Source: Argopecten irradians (Eukaryota; Mollusca; Bivalvia; Pectinida; Pectinidae). From it: a stretch of DNA of 64,000 nucleotides. Below are positions 24,032 to 35,164 of this stretch, piece after piece. The position numbers and the translations under genes were made by a program. Each line of letters begins with the position of its first letter. Positions within the stretch are counted from its first letter, which is position 1. The stretch spans positions 36,787,376-36,851,375 of the forward strand of contig NC_091146.1 in the NCBI RefSeq assembly GCF_041381155.1, in the 5' to 3' direction. The notes below the pieces were generated by a model. The model saw only the letters and a program-made list of their open reading frames with translations, was not told the origin of the DNA and did no database searches.

Positions 24032-24245
24032 GGGGAGGTTGGTTTTTGCACTTAGGTATCCGGATAACAGTTATCGCAAAATGTATACACTAAGTGCTAA
24101 AACCATTGTGGCGGATTTTGTTCCCCATCTAAGACTATTGTATATTCTTGTAAAAATTGTTATATAATGTTATATAACAAATAACACATATACTGCCGTT
24201 TATGGTTAATAAACGGCCTTATTCAATTCATTTCACGTGTTCTAG
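23911..24245. other. Low-complexity T/G tract, no gene
   Basis: A poly(T) run followed by a poly(G) run at 24000-24040, then AT-rich sequence with the hairpin ccgtttatggttaataaacgg at 24197-24217. The 60-codon frame across the homopolymers is an artefact. Confidence 0.6.
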
Positions 24246-24437
24246 TTATATATTACTTAAGGTTGTAGTCTTACAAGCTTGCCATGGTGACGGTTCTGTA
24301 TAAATGCCATCAGTGATTGCACATTTCGTAGACTTTTCAGTGTTTCCAGCATCTTTGTCACAAAAAATGTTCATAACATCGTCCTCTGTTGGCTTTCCAA
24401 AGGAAATGCAGACGATCTTCCACTTCCGGTTAAATAT
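24246..24437 (-). CDS. Unrecognised cysteine-containing ORF, possible terminal exon
   Basis: On the minus strand, 63 codons are open between an in-frame TGA and a TAA at 24246-24248. The product has KWKIVCISFGKPTEDDVMN, then IFCDKDAGNTEKSTKCAITD, then GIYTEPSPWQACK. Four spaced cysteines and a balanced polar composition look more protein-like than most of the surrounding DNA. A donor-like g|taaga sits inside the last codons, so it could be an internal rather than a terminal exon. I do not recognise the family. The frame has no upstream Met at its 5' edge, so it would need splicing. It may be chance or a pseudogene. Confidence 0.25.
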   Translation of the reverse strand: MFNRKWKIVCISFGKPTEDDVMNIFCDKDAGNTEKSTKCAITDGIYTEPSPWQACKTTTLSNI

Positions 24438-25150
24438 TCAACGTCATGTGATCAAGTTTGATCCAATCAGAGCATTATAAATGAAAGTGAGGCATAATAA
24501 TAATAAAAATATCACATCGGCAAAGTCACTGGATATCAGGCGGATTATGTTATAAATAATGAGTTGTACCTTGGAACACCCGGATGTACCTTTATGTGAC
24601 GTCATCGTCATTTTCTTTCGAATATCCTCCATTTCCACTCACCAACGTCCCACACTCACATGCACGCATCATTGAAGTGGAATAAAGCACACTATGAATA
24701 TATAAAAGACAAGGCTATTTTTCTGGAATGTAGACTCAATATCTCATTTCAAACTTATTTCCTTCCATGTAAACCTGATCCCAAAGTTTCCGCCATCAGT
24801 GGTTACGATATCCGCCGAGTCACCCGCATCAGCGAGCGTTGTCGACTTTAAGTCGTTAATATAACCACTGACCGGAAACACGGGATGTTTGGTGGTACGC
24901 ATGAGCGCTAAACAGGAAACAGGATATCGAAACAATAGACGTTTGGGAATTTTATGCTTGTAAGCATTGTGGAGAAATAAATGAATGGGGATTCGTATGT
25001 AAACTTCAAAAGTGCTGAACTATTGCTTTAAAGTATTCAAGGCGAATACAATTGTATTTTATTTGTATGAATTCACAAGGGATGGTGTTTGGATACTGGT
25101 ATACTTTTCAGTGATGTAATTCGCCCTGTTACATGTACACGACTTCAGTT
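24438..25150. other. No assured gene; weak exon-like stretch on minus strand
   Basis: Around 24795-24895 the minus strand is locally GC-richer. It could be an exon: acceptor-like tttccggtcag, a frame with SGYINDLKSTTLADAGDSAD then IVTTDGGNFGIRFTW, and a weak donor. Together with the ORF at 24246-24437 it could belong to one minus-strand gene, but the splice sites are mediocre. The rest of the interval shows nothing. Confidence 0.2.
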
Positions 25151-25159
25151 CATAGGAAG

Positions 25160-25690
25160 AAATATAGAATGGAGGGGGTAGCAATCACAGGGACTTGTAA
25201 ATAAAGAAATATAGAAGGGAGGGGGTAGCAATCACAGGGACTTGTAAATAAAGAAATATAGAAGGGAGGGGATAGAAGGGAGGGGGGTACCAATCACAGG
25301 GACTTGTAAATAAAGAAATATAGAAGGGAGGGGGTACCAATCACAGGGACTTGTAAATAAAGAAATATAGAAGGGAGGGGGTACCAATCACAGGGACTTG
25401 TAAATAAAGAAATATAGAAGGGAGGGGGTACCAATCACAGGGACTTGTAAATAAAGAAATATAGAAGGGAGGGGGTACCAATCACAGGGACTTGTAATTA
25501 AAGAAATATAGAAGGGAGGGGGTACCAATCACAGGGACTTGTAAATAAAGAAATATAGAAGGGAGGGGGGTACCGATCACAGGGACTTGTAAATAAAGAA
25601 ATATAGAAGAGAGGGGGTACCGATCACAGGGACTTGCAAATAAAGAAATATAGAAGGGAGGGGGTAGCAATCACGGGGACTTGCAAATTT
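25160..25690. repeat. 47-bp minisatellite (~11 copies)
   Basis: The unit is aaataaagaaatatagaagg, gagggggtaccaatcacagg, gacttgt. Early copies have tagcaatc and later ones taccaatc. Degenerate copies continue to about 25800. The 62-codon minus frame is a repeat artefact. Confidence 0.95.
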
Positions 25691-27210
25691 AGAAGGGAGA
25701 AATATCAGTCTAAGGGGCTTGTAAATATAGAAGGGATTGGTAGCATCCACAGGTGCTTATAAATATAGAAGGGAAGGATAGCAATCACAGGGACTTGCAA
25801 AAATATTAGGGAAGGTCTGCTGTGTATATACATTATATAAAAGGACAAGGGAACCAATAAAAGGATTGACTCCTATTCCGTCGAAATATGGTTAAAGAAA
25901 CATGTCATAAAAATAATTTATTCAAATTAATGCTTATAATTCATTTTACTATAGATGATCTATTCAAAATTCCTATTTCACTTCGGAACTCCTATGAAAG
26001 CATTACGTCATAATCTCAGCCAATCAGAAGCGATGTTACAAAAATCGACGCCATTTGTTCTTTTATTGGCTGATCAGATGGTCGGTACAAAAACTTATAA
26101 GCAAAATGGATTTATATTAACACTAGCAGTACATACAAAAGATTACAGGGATGAAGTCAAATTCAATGGATACCAGACGGATTACACATTAATTAGAAGT
26201 TACTTAATTACATGTAATTATCAACTATATGATAGTGTGATTATGAAGGTATTTTACACGATCGCTGAAGAAGTATTAGAATGATTTACGTGTTTTTTTA
26301 ATGATTTTTTTTACTGTTGAGTGAAATATTTGTAATTATTATATAAGTTTGATAAGTAACGGAAACAAATTTGAATTTGCATGAATATAGTTCCAACTCT
26401 GGTGTTCGTGTTTAGTTAACAGAAGGACGCTATCGGTGTACCAGGGGGATATATTTAGAAACATAGACAGTCGCCTGCTTCCCTCAAATGCTTATCAATG
26501 TAGACTTGAATGTGACGGAGATAAGCTCTACTTAACATTCCTGAAATTCCAAGGTGAACATCAGAAGAAATTATTTTTAATCGGAGGTCTAATGATGTCA
26601 TTAACATCTAAAACTATTATAATTGTGTCGCTCTTGACACAGATAATTTACACATAAGTGTAACCATAGCATTAAGTAACTGGGAAAAATAACATGTTTT
26701 CGGTGATGATTGATTTGAAAATTCTTGAAATATCACATGAGGGCCGTATTAACTCAGAAACGTCCGGTAACAAAAACTCGCCAAGATCAAGAGTTTTATA
26801 TTTTTTTTTACAAATCTGGATTAATCCTAATCGACCTGAGAATTTTTGTTTTTCGCCTCCCGAGGATTACCGGAGACTGACGAGGATTAAATTCTCACGT
26901 GTAAGTGTCGTTAAGGGGTTATCGCGCAGCCTCCGATATATTTGGGGATTACAGCAGACGATGAAGCACGTGCAGTCGTGTGTTATAGATGTGAGATATT
27001 ACCCACCTTAGACTTAAAACTAAATGAATTTTGAAATTAAACATTCCATACGCTTACTGAACTATGTACCTTCGCCGCCGTAAACAAGATGTTTTATTCT
27101 TTACAAATCAGCATTATGTTTCGTGAAGAAGTAACGTGTATATAACGGGACTAATTCATGTAACACGTGATACCCGATAACGTTTGTGCAGGACTAGTAT
27201 CTCCAGTGGT
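25691..27210. other. No gene supported
   Basis: Degenerate tail of the 47-bp array to about 25800, then unique sequence. Frames of 109 (25955-26284), 73 (26436-26657) and 105 codons (26694-27011) occur in succession on the plus strand. None shows a recognisable motif, good start context or splice sites joining them. Confidence 0.4.
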
Positions 27211-27214
27211 GATG

Positions 27215-27390
27215 TAACCATTTGTAATATTCCCGCTGAAATGACGTTAGCGCTGGATATTTAAGCATTGAACGTCTTTCAGTTGGCATCCATAGCCGAT
27301 ATGAATTCAAACTGGACAGAGGCAAATTCCATGAAGCGCGCTAGACGTTCAATGCTTATATTTACATTTGGTTACAATTTTATAACGAAA
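27215..27390. mobile_element. Short inverted-repeat element
   Basis: ggatatttaagcattgaacg followed by tctt (27253 on) is mirrored by agacgttcaatgcttatatt at 27345-27364. The inverted arms are about 24 bp around a GC-richer core. Likely a small repeat element; no ORF. Confidence 0.45.
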
Positions 27391-27520
27391 TCCCAAGGAA
27401 TTTCGCATCTATAATGAAATATTTACAGTTTACACTGACATGGACTGAATAACCATGTTTTCTAGTAACATCATTATCAGTGTATAATGATAGTACAACA
27501 CATACGGCAATTCCATTGTT

Positions 27521-28236
27521 AGCTCACCTGGCCTAAAGAGCCGGTGAGCTTATGTCATGGCGCGGCGTCCGTCATCCGTCCGTCCGTCCGTCCTTCCGTC
27601 CGTCCGTCCGTCCGTCGTCCGTCCGTCCGTCCGTCCGTCCTTCCGTCCGTCGTCCGTCACCCCGTCCGTTCATCAACATTTCCTTTAAAACGCTACTAGA
27701 CATAGAGTTCTAACCAAACTTTGCCAGAAACATTGTTTGGGAAAGATGAACAGAGTTTGTATAAATTTTGGCTCTGACCCCTCGGAGGCAGGAAGGGTTG
27801 GGCCCAATAGGGGAAATAGAGGTAAATCATTTAAATCGCTACTAGTCATAGAGTTCTGCATGGATTCTAACCAAATTATGCCAGAAACACCCATGGGGGA
27901 AGGGGAACAGAGCTTGTATAAATTTTCGCTCTGACCCCCCAGGGGCAGGAGGGGCGGGGCCAAGTTGGGGTAATAGAGGTAAATCCTTTAAATCGCAACT
28001 AGTCATAGAGTTCTGCATTGATTCTAAGCAAATTTGACCAGAAACATCCTTGGGGTAAGGGGATCAGAGTTTGTATAAATTTTGGCTCTGACCCCCTGGA
28101 GCAGAAAGAGTAGTGCCCATAAGGGAATTTAGAGGTAAATCTTTAAATTCCTTTAGAAGTGAAACAATGAACTTGTATTCAGAACATTACTTGGCATTAC
28201 AAACCAGGTGAGCGATACAGGCCCTCTGGGCCTCTT
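27521..28236 (+). mobile_element. Mobile repeat with agctcacctgg ends and internal ~118-bp repeats
   Basis: It begins ttagctcacctggcc and ends aaaccaggtgagcgatacag then gccctctgggcctcttgtt, so gctcacctgg / ccaggtgagc form inverted ends. A (ccgtc)n tract lies at 27570-27660. Three imperfect internal copies then follow, each with aatcgctactagtcatagag, accagaaacatccttgggg, ttgtataaattttggctctg and accccc. No transposase; ORFs here are not coding. Sequences like this are, to my knowledge, common in bivalve genomes; the class is not assigned here. Confidence 0.7.
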
Positions 28237-28369
28237 GTTACGGAATAGTCGCTGACCCCACTTTTGATGGGAACATATGAATGACTCGATTGCAATCAGC
28301 TGTTCAATCGAATTCGTTGACGATGACGGGAAAGAAAAATATATGGGTATTTTAATAAAAAAACATGCA

Positions 28370-31300
28370 AAATATGTGAGACAAAGATAGATACACGGTT
28401 TTGTACTTTGGTGAGACAAAGACAGATACACGGTTTTGTACTTTGGTGAAACAAAGACAGATACACGGTTTTGATACTTTGGTGAAACAAAAACAGATAC
28501 ACGGTTTTGTACTTTGGTAAGACAAAGACAAATACAAGGATTTGTACTTTGTTAAGACAAAGACAGATACACGGGTTTGTACTTTGGTGAGACAAAGACA
28601 GATACACGGTTTTGTACTTTGGTGAGACAAAGACAGATACACGGTTTTGTACTTTGGTGAAACAAAGACAGATACACGGTTTTGTACTTTGGTGAAACAA
28701 AGACAGATACACGGTTTTGTACTATGATGAAAAAAAGACAGATACACGGTTTTGTACTTTGGTGAAACAAAGACAGATACACGGTTTTGTACTTTGGTGA
28801 AACAAAGACAGATACACGGTTTTGTACTTTGGTGAAACAAAGACAGATACACGGTTTTGTACTTTGGTGAAACAAAGACAGATACACGGTTTTGTACTAT
28901 GATGAAAAAAAGACAGATACACGGTTTTGTACTTTGGTGAAACAAAGACAGATACACGGTTTTGTACTTTGGTGAAACAAAGACAGATACACGGTTTTGT
29001 ACTTTGGTGAAACAAAGACAGATACACGGTTTTGTACTTTGGTGAAACAAAAACAGATACACGGTTTGTCCTTTAGTAAGACAAAGACATACACGGGTTT
29101 GTCCTTTAGTAAGACAAAGACATATGCACGGGTTTGTCCTTTAGTAAGACAAAGACAGATGCACGGGTTTGTCCTTTAGTAAGACAAAGACAGATGCACG
29201 GGTTTGTCCTTTAGTAAGACAAAGACAGATGCACGGGTTTGTCCTTTAGTAAGACAAAGACAGATGCACGGGTTTGTCCTTTAGTAAGACAAAGACAGAT
29301 GCACGGGTTTGTCCTTTAGTAAGACAAAGACAGATACACGGTTTTGTTCTTTAGTAAGACAAAGACAGATACACGGTTTGTTCTTTAGTAAGACAAAGAC
29401 AGATACACGGTTTTGTTCTTTAGTAAGACAAAGACAGATACACGGGTTTGTTCTTTAGTAAGACAAAGACAGATCACGGGTTTGTCCTTTAGTAAGACAA
29501 AGACAGATGCACGGGTTTGTCCTTTAGTAAGACAAAGACAGATACACGGTTTTGTTCTTTAGTAAGACAAAGACAGATATGCACGGTTTGTTCTTTAGTA
29601 AGACAAAGACAGATATGCACGGTTTGTTCTTTAGTAAGACAAAGACAGATACACGGGTTTGTCCTTTAGTAAGACAAAGACAGATACACGGGTTTGTCCT
29701 TTAGTAAGACAAAGACAGATACACGGTTTTGTTCTTTAGTAAGACAAAGACAGATACACGGGTTTGTCCTTTAGTAAGACAAAGACAGATACACGGGTTT
29801 GTCTTTAGTAAAGACAAAGCAGACAGTTTTAGTAAGACAAAGACATAGCACGGTTTGTTCTTTAGTAAGACAAAGACAGATACACGGTTTGTTTCTTTAG
29901 TAAGACAAAGACAGATACACGGGTTTGTCTTGTAAACCTTTAGTAAGACAAAGACAGATGCACGGGTTTGTCCTTTAGTAAGACAAAGACAGATAACACG
30001 GGTTTGTCCTTTAGTAAGACAAAGACAGATACACGGGTTTGTCCTTTAGTAAGACAAAGACAGATACACGGGTTTGTCCTTTAGTAAGACAAAGACAGAT
30101 ACACGGTTTTTTTCTTTGTTAAGACAAAGACAGATACACGGGTTTTTCCTTTAGTAAGACAAAGACAGATACACGGGTTTGTACTTTAGTAAGACAAAGA
30201 CAGATACACGGGTTTGTACTTTGGTGAAACAAAGACAGATACACGATTTTGTACTTTGTTAAGACAAAGACAGATACACGGTTTAGAGACAAAGACAGAT
30301 ACACGGGTTTGTACTTTGGTGAAACAAAGACAGATACACGATTTTGTACTTTGTTAAGACAAAGACAGATACACGGTTTTGTACTTTGTTAAGACAAAAA
30401 CAGATACACGGTTTTGTCCTTTAGTAAGACAAAGACAGATACACGATTTTGTACTTTAGTAAGACAAAGACAGATACACGGGTTTGTCCTTTAGTAAGAC
30501 AAAGACAGATACACGGGTTTGTACTTTGGTGAAACAAAGACAGATACACGATTTTGTACTTTGTTAAGACAAAGACAGATACACGGTTTTGTACTTTGGT
30601 GAGACAAAGACAGATACACGGGTTTGTCCTTTAGTAAAACAAAGACAGATACACGGTTTTGTCCTTTGGTGAGACAAAGACAGATACACGGGTTTGTCCT
30701 TTAGTAAGACAAAGACAGATACACGGTTTTTTTCTTTGTTAAGACAAAGACAGATACACGGGTTTGTCCTTTAGTAAGACAAAGACAGATACACGGGTTT
30801 GTCCTTTAGTAAGACAAAGACAGATACACGGGTTTGTCCTTTAGTAAGACAAAGACAGATACACGGGTTTGTCCTTTAGTAAGACAAAGACAGATACACG
30901 GTTTTGTCCTTTAGTAAGACAAAGACAGATACACGGGTTTGTCCTTTAGTAAGACAATGACAGATGCACGGTTTTTTTTCTTTGTTAAGACAAAGACAGA
31001 TACACGGGTTTGTCCTTTAGTAAGACAAGACAATGACAGATGCACGGTTTTTTTCTTTGTTAAGACAAAGACAGATACACGGGTTTGTCCTTTAGTAAGA
31101 CAAAGACAGATACACGGTTTTGTTCTTTGGTAAGACAAAGACAGATACACGGGTTTGTCCTTTAGTAAGACAAAGACAGATGCACGGTTTTGTTCTTTGG
31201 TAAGACAAAGACAGATACACGGGTTTGTCCTTTAGTAAGACAAAGACAGATACACGGTTTTGTTCTTTAGTAAGACAAAGACAGATACACGGGTTTGTCC

Positions 31301-31535
31301 TTTAGTAAGACAAGGTCAGATACACGGTTTTGACTTTTACAGAGACAAAGTCAGATACACGGTTTTGACATTTACAGAGACAAAGTCAGTTACACGGTTT
31401 TGACATTTAGAGAGACAAATACAGATACACGGTTTTGTTCTGTGGTGAGAAAAAGACAGATACACGGTTTTGACATTTAGAGAGACAAATATAGATACAC
31501 GGTTTTGACTTTTAGAGAGAAACATATGTAATTGT
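28370..31535. repeat. 3.2-kb satellite of 35-bp units (~90 copies)
   Basis: The unit is agacaaagacagatacacgg then gtttgtcctttagta. Three zones are visible: 28400-29060 with tactttggtgaa, 29060-31310 with cctttagtaa, and a degenerate zone 31310-31535 with tgacatttagagag. Because 35 is not a multiple of three, open frames (up to 236 codons on minus) cycle through all three frames of one peptide pattern. They are artefacts. Confidence 0.97.
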
Positions 31536-31541
31536 CTCTTT

Positions 31542-31769
31542 GGGGCCGCGATGGCCGAGTGGTTAAGATGTACCGACATATCATCACATGCCCTCCACCT
31601 CTTGGTCGCGAGGTCGAATTCCATGTGGGGCAGTTGCCAGGTACTGACCGCTGTTCGGTGGTTATTCTCCGGGTTCTCCGGCTTTCCTCCACCAACAAAC
31701 CTGGCACGTCCTTAAATGACCCTGGCTGTTGATAGGACGTTAAACAAATCAAATCAAATCAAATCAAAC
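31542..31769 (+). mobile_element. tRNA-derived V-SINE (RUDI-like)
   Basis: The 5' part is tRNA-like: box A tggccgagtggttaa, then box B ggtcgaattcc at about 31610-31620, consistent with a Leu/Ser-type tRNA ancestor. A conserved central block follows, ctccgggttctccggctttc then ctccaccaacaaacctggc. The tail is gttgataggacgttaaac plus (aaatc)n. This layout is that of the molluscan RUDI elements of the V-SINE superfamily. It is 228 bp and looks full length. It sits directly at the end of the 35-bp satellite. A clean target duplication is not visible. It is not a functional tRNA gene: the cloverleaf is disrupted. Confidence 0.88.
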
Positions 31770-32259
31770 CCTGGAAAGACCTATTTTCTCGAGGGCTAAT
31801 AATTGTATTAAAGCGACATAAATGTACAACAAATATTTTATCCCAATCAAAGATCATATATAAAAACAGAGATAAAACAGAAAGAAAAATGAAAGAAAGA
31901 AAAAAAGGAAAAATTAAAATGATCAAAAAGTCAATTAGAATTTGTGTAATTTGTTTAGCTGAAGCACGAACTATATCTGTAAAATTACTCCACGATTTAT
32001 AAATAGTCCGTCAAATTTTACTTTATAAACTGCATTGTAACATACTTGTAATTTAACAACCAGTTTAAATTATGAAGGATACAATTTAATCTTTATTTCA
32101 TAAGTATCCTGATCTGATAAAAGTACTTATCTGTAATACTTTATCGACTGTCGAGAAATAATTTTATCGAACAAGATGTCAAAAATGGTAGTAGTTTACA
32201 ACTGAAAAACCACTCTGCTCAACTCACGCGCAAACGACGACACAGTCGAGTAATGTCAG
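31770..32259. other. Unique AT-rich spacer
   Basis: No gene, repeat or RNA recognised between the SINE and the BTB gene promoter. Confidence 0.5.
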
Positions 32260-32523
32260 TGACGTCATATAAGTGGTCAAATGTCACGCCTAAATGGCCG
32301 TAACGGACTGACCGACCGGTGATCACGCGGTAAGTATCACACGCTCAGGTGTGAACGAAAACAACTCACCTGGCGTGACGTCACGAGTAAACAGGTACAC
32401 AGCGTTGTGTCTAAGAACCCTAAAACAATGTTCATGGTGTTTTTACCCCAGTTTGACATTTTTGATGAGAAGATCCAGTGAGATACGACAGAGTGTCACA
32501 GCAGTACGTAAGATGTATATAAA
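32260..32523 (+). promoter_or_regulatory. Promoter of the BTB gene
   Basis: TATATAAA at 32516-32523 lies 67 bases before the start codon. Initiation about 30 bases downstream would leave a 5' UTR of about 40 bases. Upstream are two perfect CRE palindromes, TGACGTCA at 32260-32267 and 32376-32383. A T-box half site AGGTGTGA (32347-32354) and inverted E-boxes (caggtg and cacctg) lie at about 32346-32372. This clustering supports a cAMP/ATF-responsive inducible promoter, but function is inferred. Confidence 0.6.
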
Positions 32524-32590
32524 CCAACATACACGTGCTGACCAGATATACTAACCCACAGTCGACATCTACGGACATCACGATCTAAAC

Positions 32591-35164
32591 ATGGCATTTT
32601 CAACTGTGTGCAATACTTCTTCTGCTCATCTCTTAGAAAACGACGAACTGCAAGTGTGCTACGGTGAATCTGACGGAGGTAATTTATTTATTTATTCACG
32701 CATTTATCCAATCATTCAATGATTAATTAATTAATTCATTCATTCATTCATTCATTCATTCATTCATTCATTCATTCATTCATTCATTAATACATTCATT
32801 CATTCGGTCATGCAATAATTAATTCATTCATTCATTCATTCATTCATTCATTCATGCAATAATTCATTTATTCTTCCTTTAGAGAAAATTGGTTACTTTC
32901 ATTTAAATAATTGTTTTTAAAGATGCTCCACCGCTGACAAATGTTATTTTTTCACTATCAAAAACAGGATCAGACGATTTAGCATTTTTCTTCAGTTACA
33001 AAAGTTACTTACTTTACACCATTACCACCTTTGAAAAGTTTGAGCTTCTAATTTTACTTAAAGTTAAAAATATGAAAAATAATTAATTGCATCCCGAAAA
33101 AATTCCTTGGCACTATATCCCATATGGAATGATGTACTGATTGCGCATGCACCAAAGGAAAATAAATTATTTATTTTTATTTTTTGTGTTAATTAGATAT
33201 ATATATATACGATAAGACACCAATTATTGTTAAATTGATGAATATCATTTATGGTCTGTCGGCGTTGGAGCATCTTTAAGATAATGTACATATGTACCTG
33301 ATGTATTTCTATTATCGAAAGAAATTTTAGGAAATGTTATTATTACAAAACTAGACCATGTTCTGATCTATTGTAAAGAGAGTTAGTTTATTAATTGAAC
33401 ATTTATGTAGTTCTCCGACCCCTTTTTTTGAAGTTAATAAAAACAAAGATTGTTATTTAATAGCTTTATTTCTAATATACATGTACTTAAGTGGGAAAGA
33501 AATGTTACATTCAGTTTGTACTTCCTTTTATGACAGGTGTATCGTCTGGTTATGATTCCGGAAGTATATATGATTCGGACGCAGACTCACAGACCGGAAA
33601 CGAGACTATCAAATATTCAAGAAATTCCAAGCCGGAACCGGATGTTGCGCATTTTTACAACAATCCTCTGCTTTTGTCTGACAGTGACACAGATTCTGAT
33701 TGTCTGAGTGAGTATTCGGAGGAGAGCGACAGCGAGGATTCGGATGACAGCGAGGACGAAATCGACGATGGCGAGAGATTTACTAGTACAAACAACCTCT
33801 GTGATAGCCTCAAGTACATCCTCTCCCTGCCGGAGTTATGTGACGTTACATTCCTCGTGGGGTCAAACAAAATCCCAATCCATGGGGTCAAGGCCATTCT
33901 CGGCACGCGCAGCAGGTAAATAATGCATATCATCGTGAGCTTAATCATAATTTAATTATAAAATACCGTTGTATTGCTTTGAAGAAAAAAAAGCAAACCC
34001 ACAAAGAGTAACAAAAGAACCTAGATAATTAATGCATATTCCAGTGGAAAAGGACATTTTTTTTCTTTGAATGTTTTATTTTAAGAGGCTAGATTAGGGA
34101 TCGAGTTGTAATTATCGTTATTTGTAAAGTCATGCTGTTATGATAACTATTTCTTCTAAAGTAGAACCCTATTTTAAGAACTTTTCTTTGTTTCCTTAAA
34201 GGGTTTTATACGCAATGATACTGAAGGCAGAGAAAGCACAATCATCTAAACAAATCAAATCAAAGAAGCAGAAAACGCCTGAACGTCTTACTATCCACAT
34301 CGATACCTACGAGGCAGAGGTATTCCGAAAGATAATACAATTCGTTCACAGTGGAACAGTCAATGTGGACTCCTCGTCCGTTATTGGTGAGTAAAATTGC
34401 AGCTCGAAAGTTGTGCTAGAGTAGTCTCCCCTAATTACTGCCATAACCCAGCAACTCGACCCAAAATACTAATCAGGAACCTTCGGCACGTTCCGTAAAC
34501 GAAAAAATTCTTATTTTATCGTTTACGGAAATTGCCGAAGGCTCCGAATTGCCTAGAAAGCACCACTCCATGGCCACACGGCACCTAACATAAACGTGTA
34601 TTGTCGTATTTCATTTGTTTGAGTTGATGTGATTCGTTTCCATATCGCATACAATATTTGAATCATTATTTATCGTATTTCGTAAATTAAAAATATACAT
34701 AGGTTTATCTTAATTCCTTCAGGTTTACTCTGCGGGGCTGAAGAATTTGGGTTAACGGACTTAAAAATGGCATGCTGGGATTACGTAGAAAGGTGTGTAG
34801 CATCTGGCAACGACCTTCATCATCTAATGACGTCACCAAGTCATATGTACAACCAGAACATCGCCAACGTCGTTTTGAAAAAGGTAAATAAACTTAAGTT
34901 CATAATTTCTCTCCAAAATTGTTCTGTTGGAATTCAATCCACTTAAGTATACGGTACCATATCATACCATTGTCACATCTAGAGTCCCTTGTTATAATGC
35001 CATATATGGTGTTTCTCCATTTTCTACATCTTGTGTATGTTCTAAGTTTTGACTTTTCTGTTTATTTCTAGGTTGCTGCCAAGGTGGATTTTCAAAGTAC
35101 TGGACTCGACAAAACCGTGTCATTTTCTCGCTTATTGAAGAAACCAAGAGAGACAATCGTGTAA
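32591..35164 (+). CDS. BTB/POZ domain protein, serine-enriched-protein-like, 5 exons
   Basis: Exons: 32591-32678, 33537-33915, 34202-34386, 34723-34883, 35072-35164. All introns are GT-AG and the phases (1, 2, 1, 0) fit. The product is 301 aa. Residues 31-60 and 76-108 are Ser/Asp/Glu-rich. The BTB fold starts near 118 with SLKYILSLPELCDVTFLVG, then IPIHGVKAILGTRSRVLYAM, a basic insert (170-180), and continues through IHIDTYEAEVFRKIIQFVHSG to GLLCGAEEFGLTDLKMACWD. A short helical tail follows. BTB domains mediate dimerisation and often recruit Cullin-3; this arrangement resembles animal serine-enriched proteins, which I recall as longer. The C terminus RETIV matches a class I PDZ ligand (T at -2, V at 0). 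No membrane segment. The start is set by ccatg-free short UTR after the TATA box and by exon phase. Identity of the BTB domain is firm; subfamily is moderately sure. Confidence 0.9.
32700..32880. repeat. (ATTC)n microsatellite in BTB intron 1
   Basis: Two runs of the tetranucleotide attc with ataatt interruptions, within intron 1 of the BTB gene. Confidence 0.95.
32917..33279. mobile_element. TTAA element, family 2, full copy in BTB intron 1
   Basis: TTAA at 32917-32920 and 33276-33279. The terminal inverted repeat is agatgctccaccgctgaca, with gtcggcgttggagcatct at the other end. It is 363 bp with no ORF. It is a separate family from the aaggcccactacc elements but has the same TTAA target, so both may use one piggyBac-type enzyme. 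Confidence 0.8.
34476..34545. repeat. 70-base hairpin in BTB intron 3
   Basis: ggaaccttcggcacgttccg then taaacga pairs with tcgtttacggaaattgccga then aggctcc, across a short AT loop. The arms are 27 bases with two mismatches. It is a miniature inverted repeat or a structured intronic RNA. Confidence 0.75.

Noticed and set aside
23985..24167. 60-codon frame over the poly(T)/poly(G) tract
   Set aside because: Homopolymer artefact; possibly also a sequencing-prone site.
24444..24638. 64-codon minus frame with a hydrophobic stretch
   Set aside because: The hydrophobic part comes from an AT-rich taataataa-like tract; no supporting signals.
25955..27011. Three successive plus-strand frames of 73-109 codons as exons of one gene
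   Set aside because: No recognisable motifs, no matching donor/acceptor pairs between them, and composition like the flanks.
28352..29062. 236-codon minus frame (MYLFLFHQSTKPCICLCF...)
   Set aside because: It is the 35-bp satellite read through; the same peptide pattern cycles in all three frames of the strand.
31542..31625. A tRNA gene of Leu/Ser type
   Set aside because: Boxes A and B are present but the cloverleaf is not, and the central V-SINE domain and (aaatc)n tail identify a SINE.
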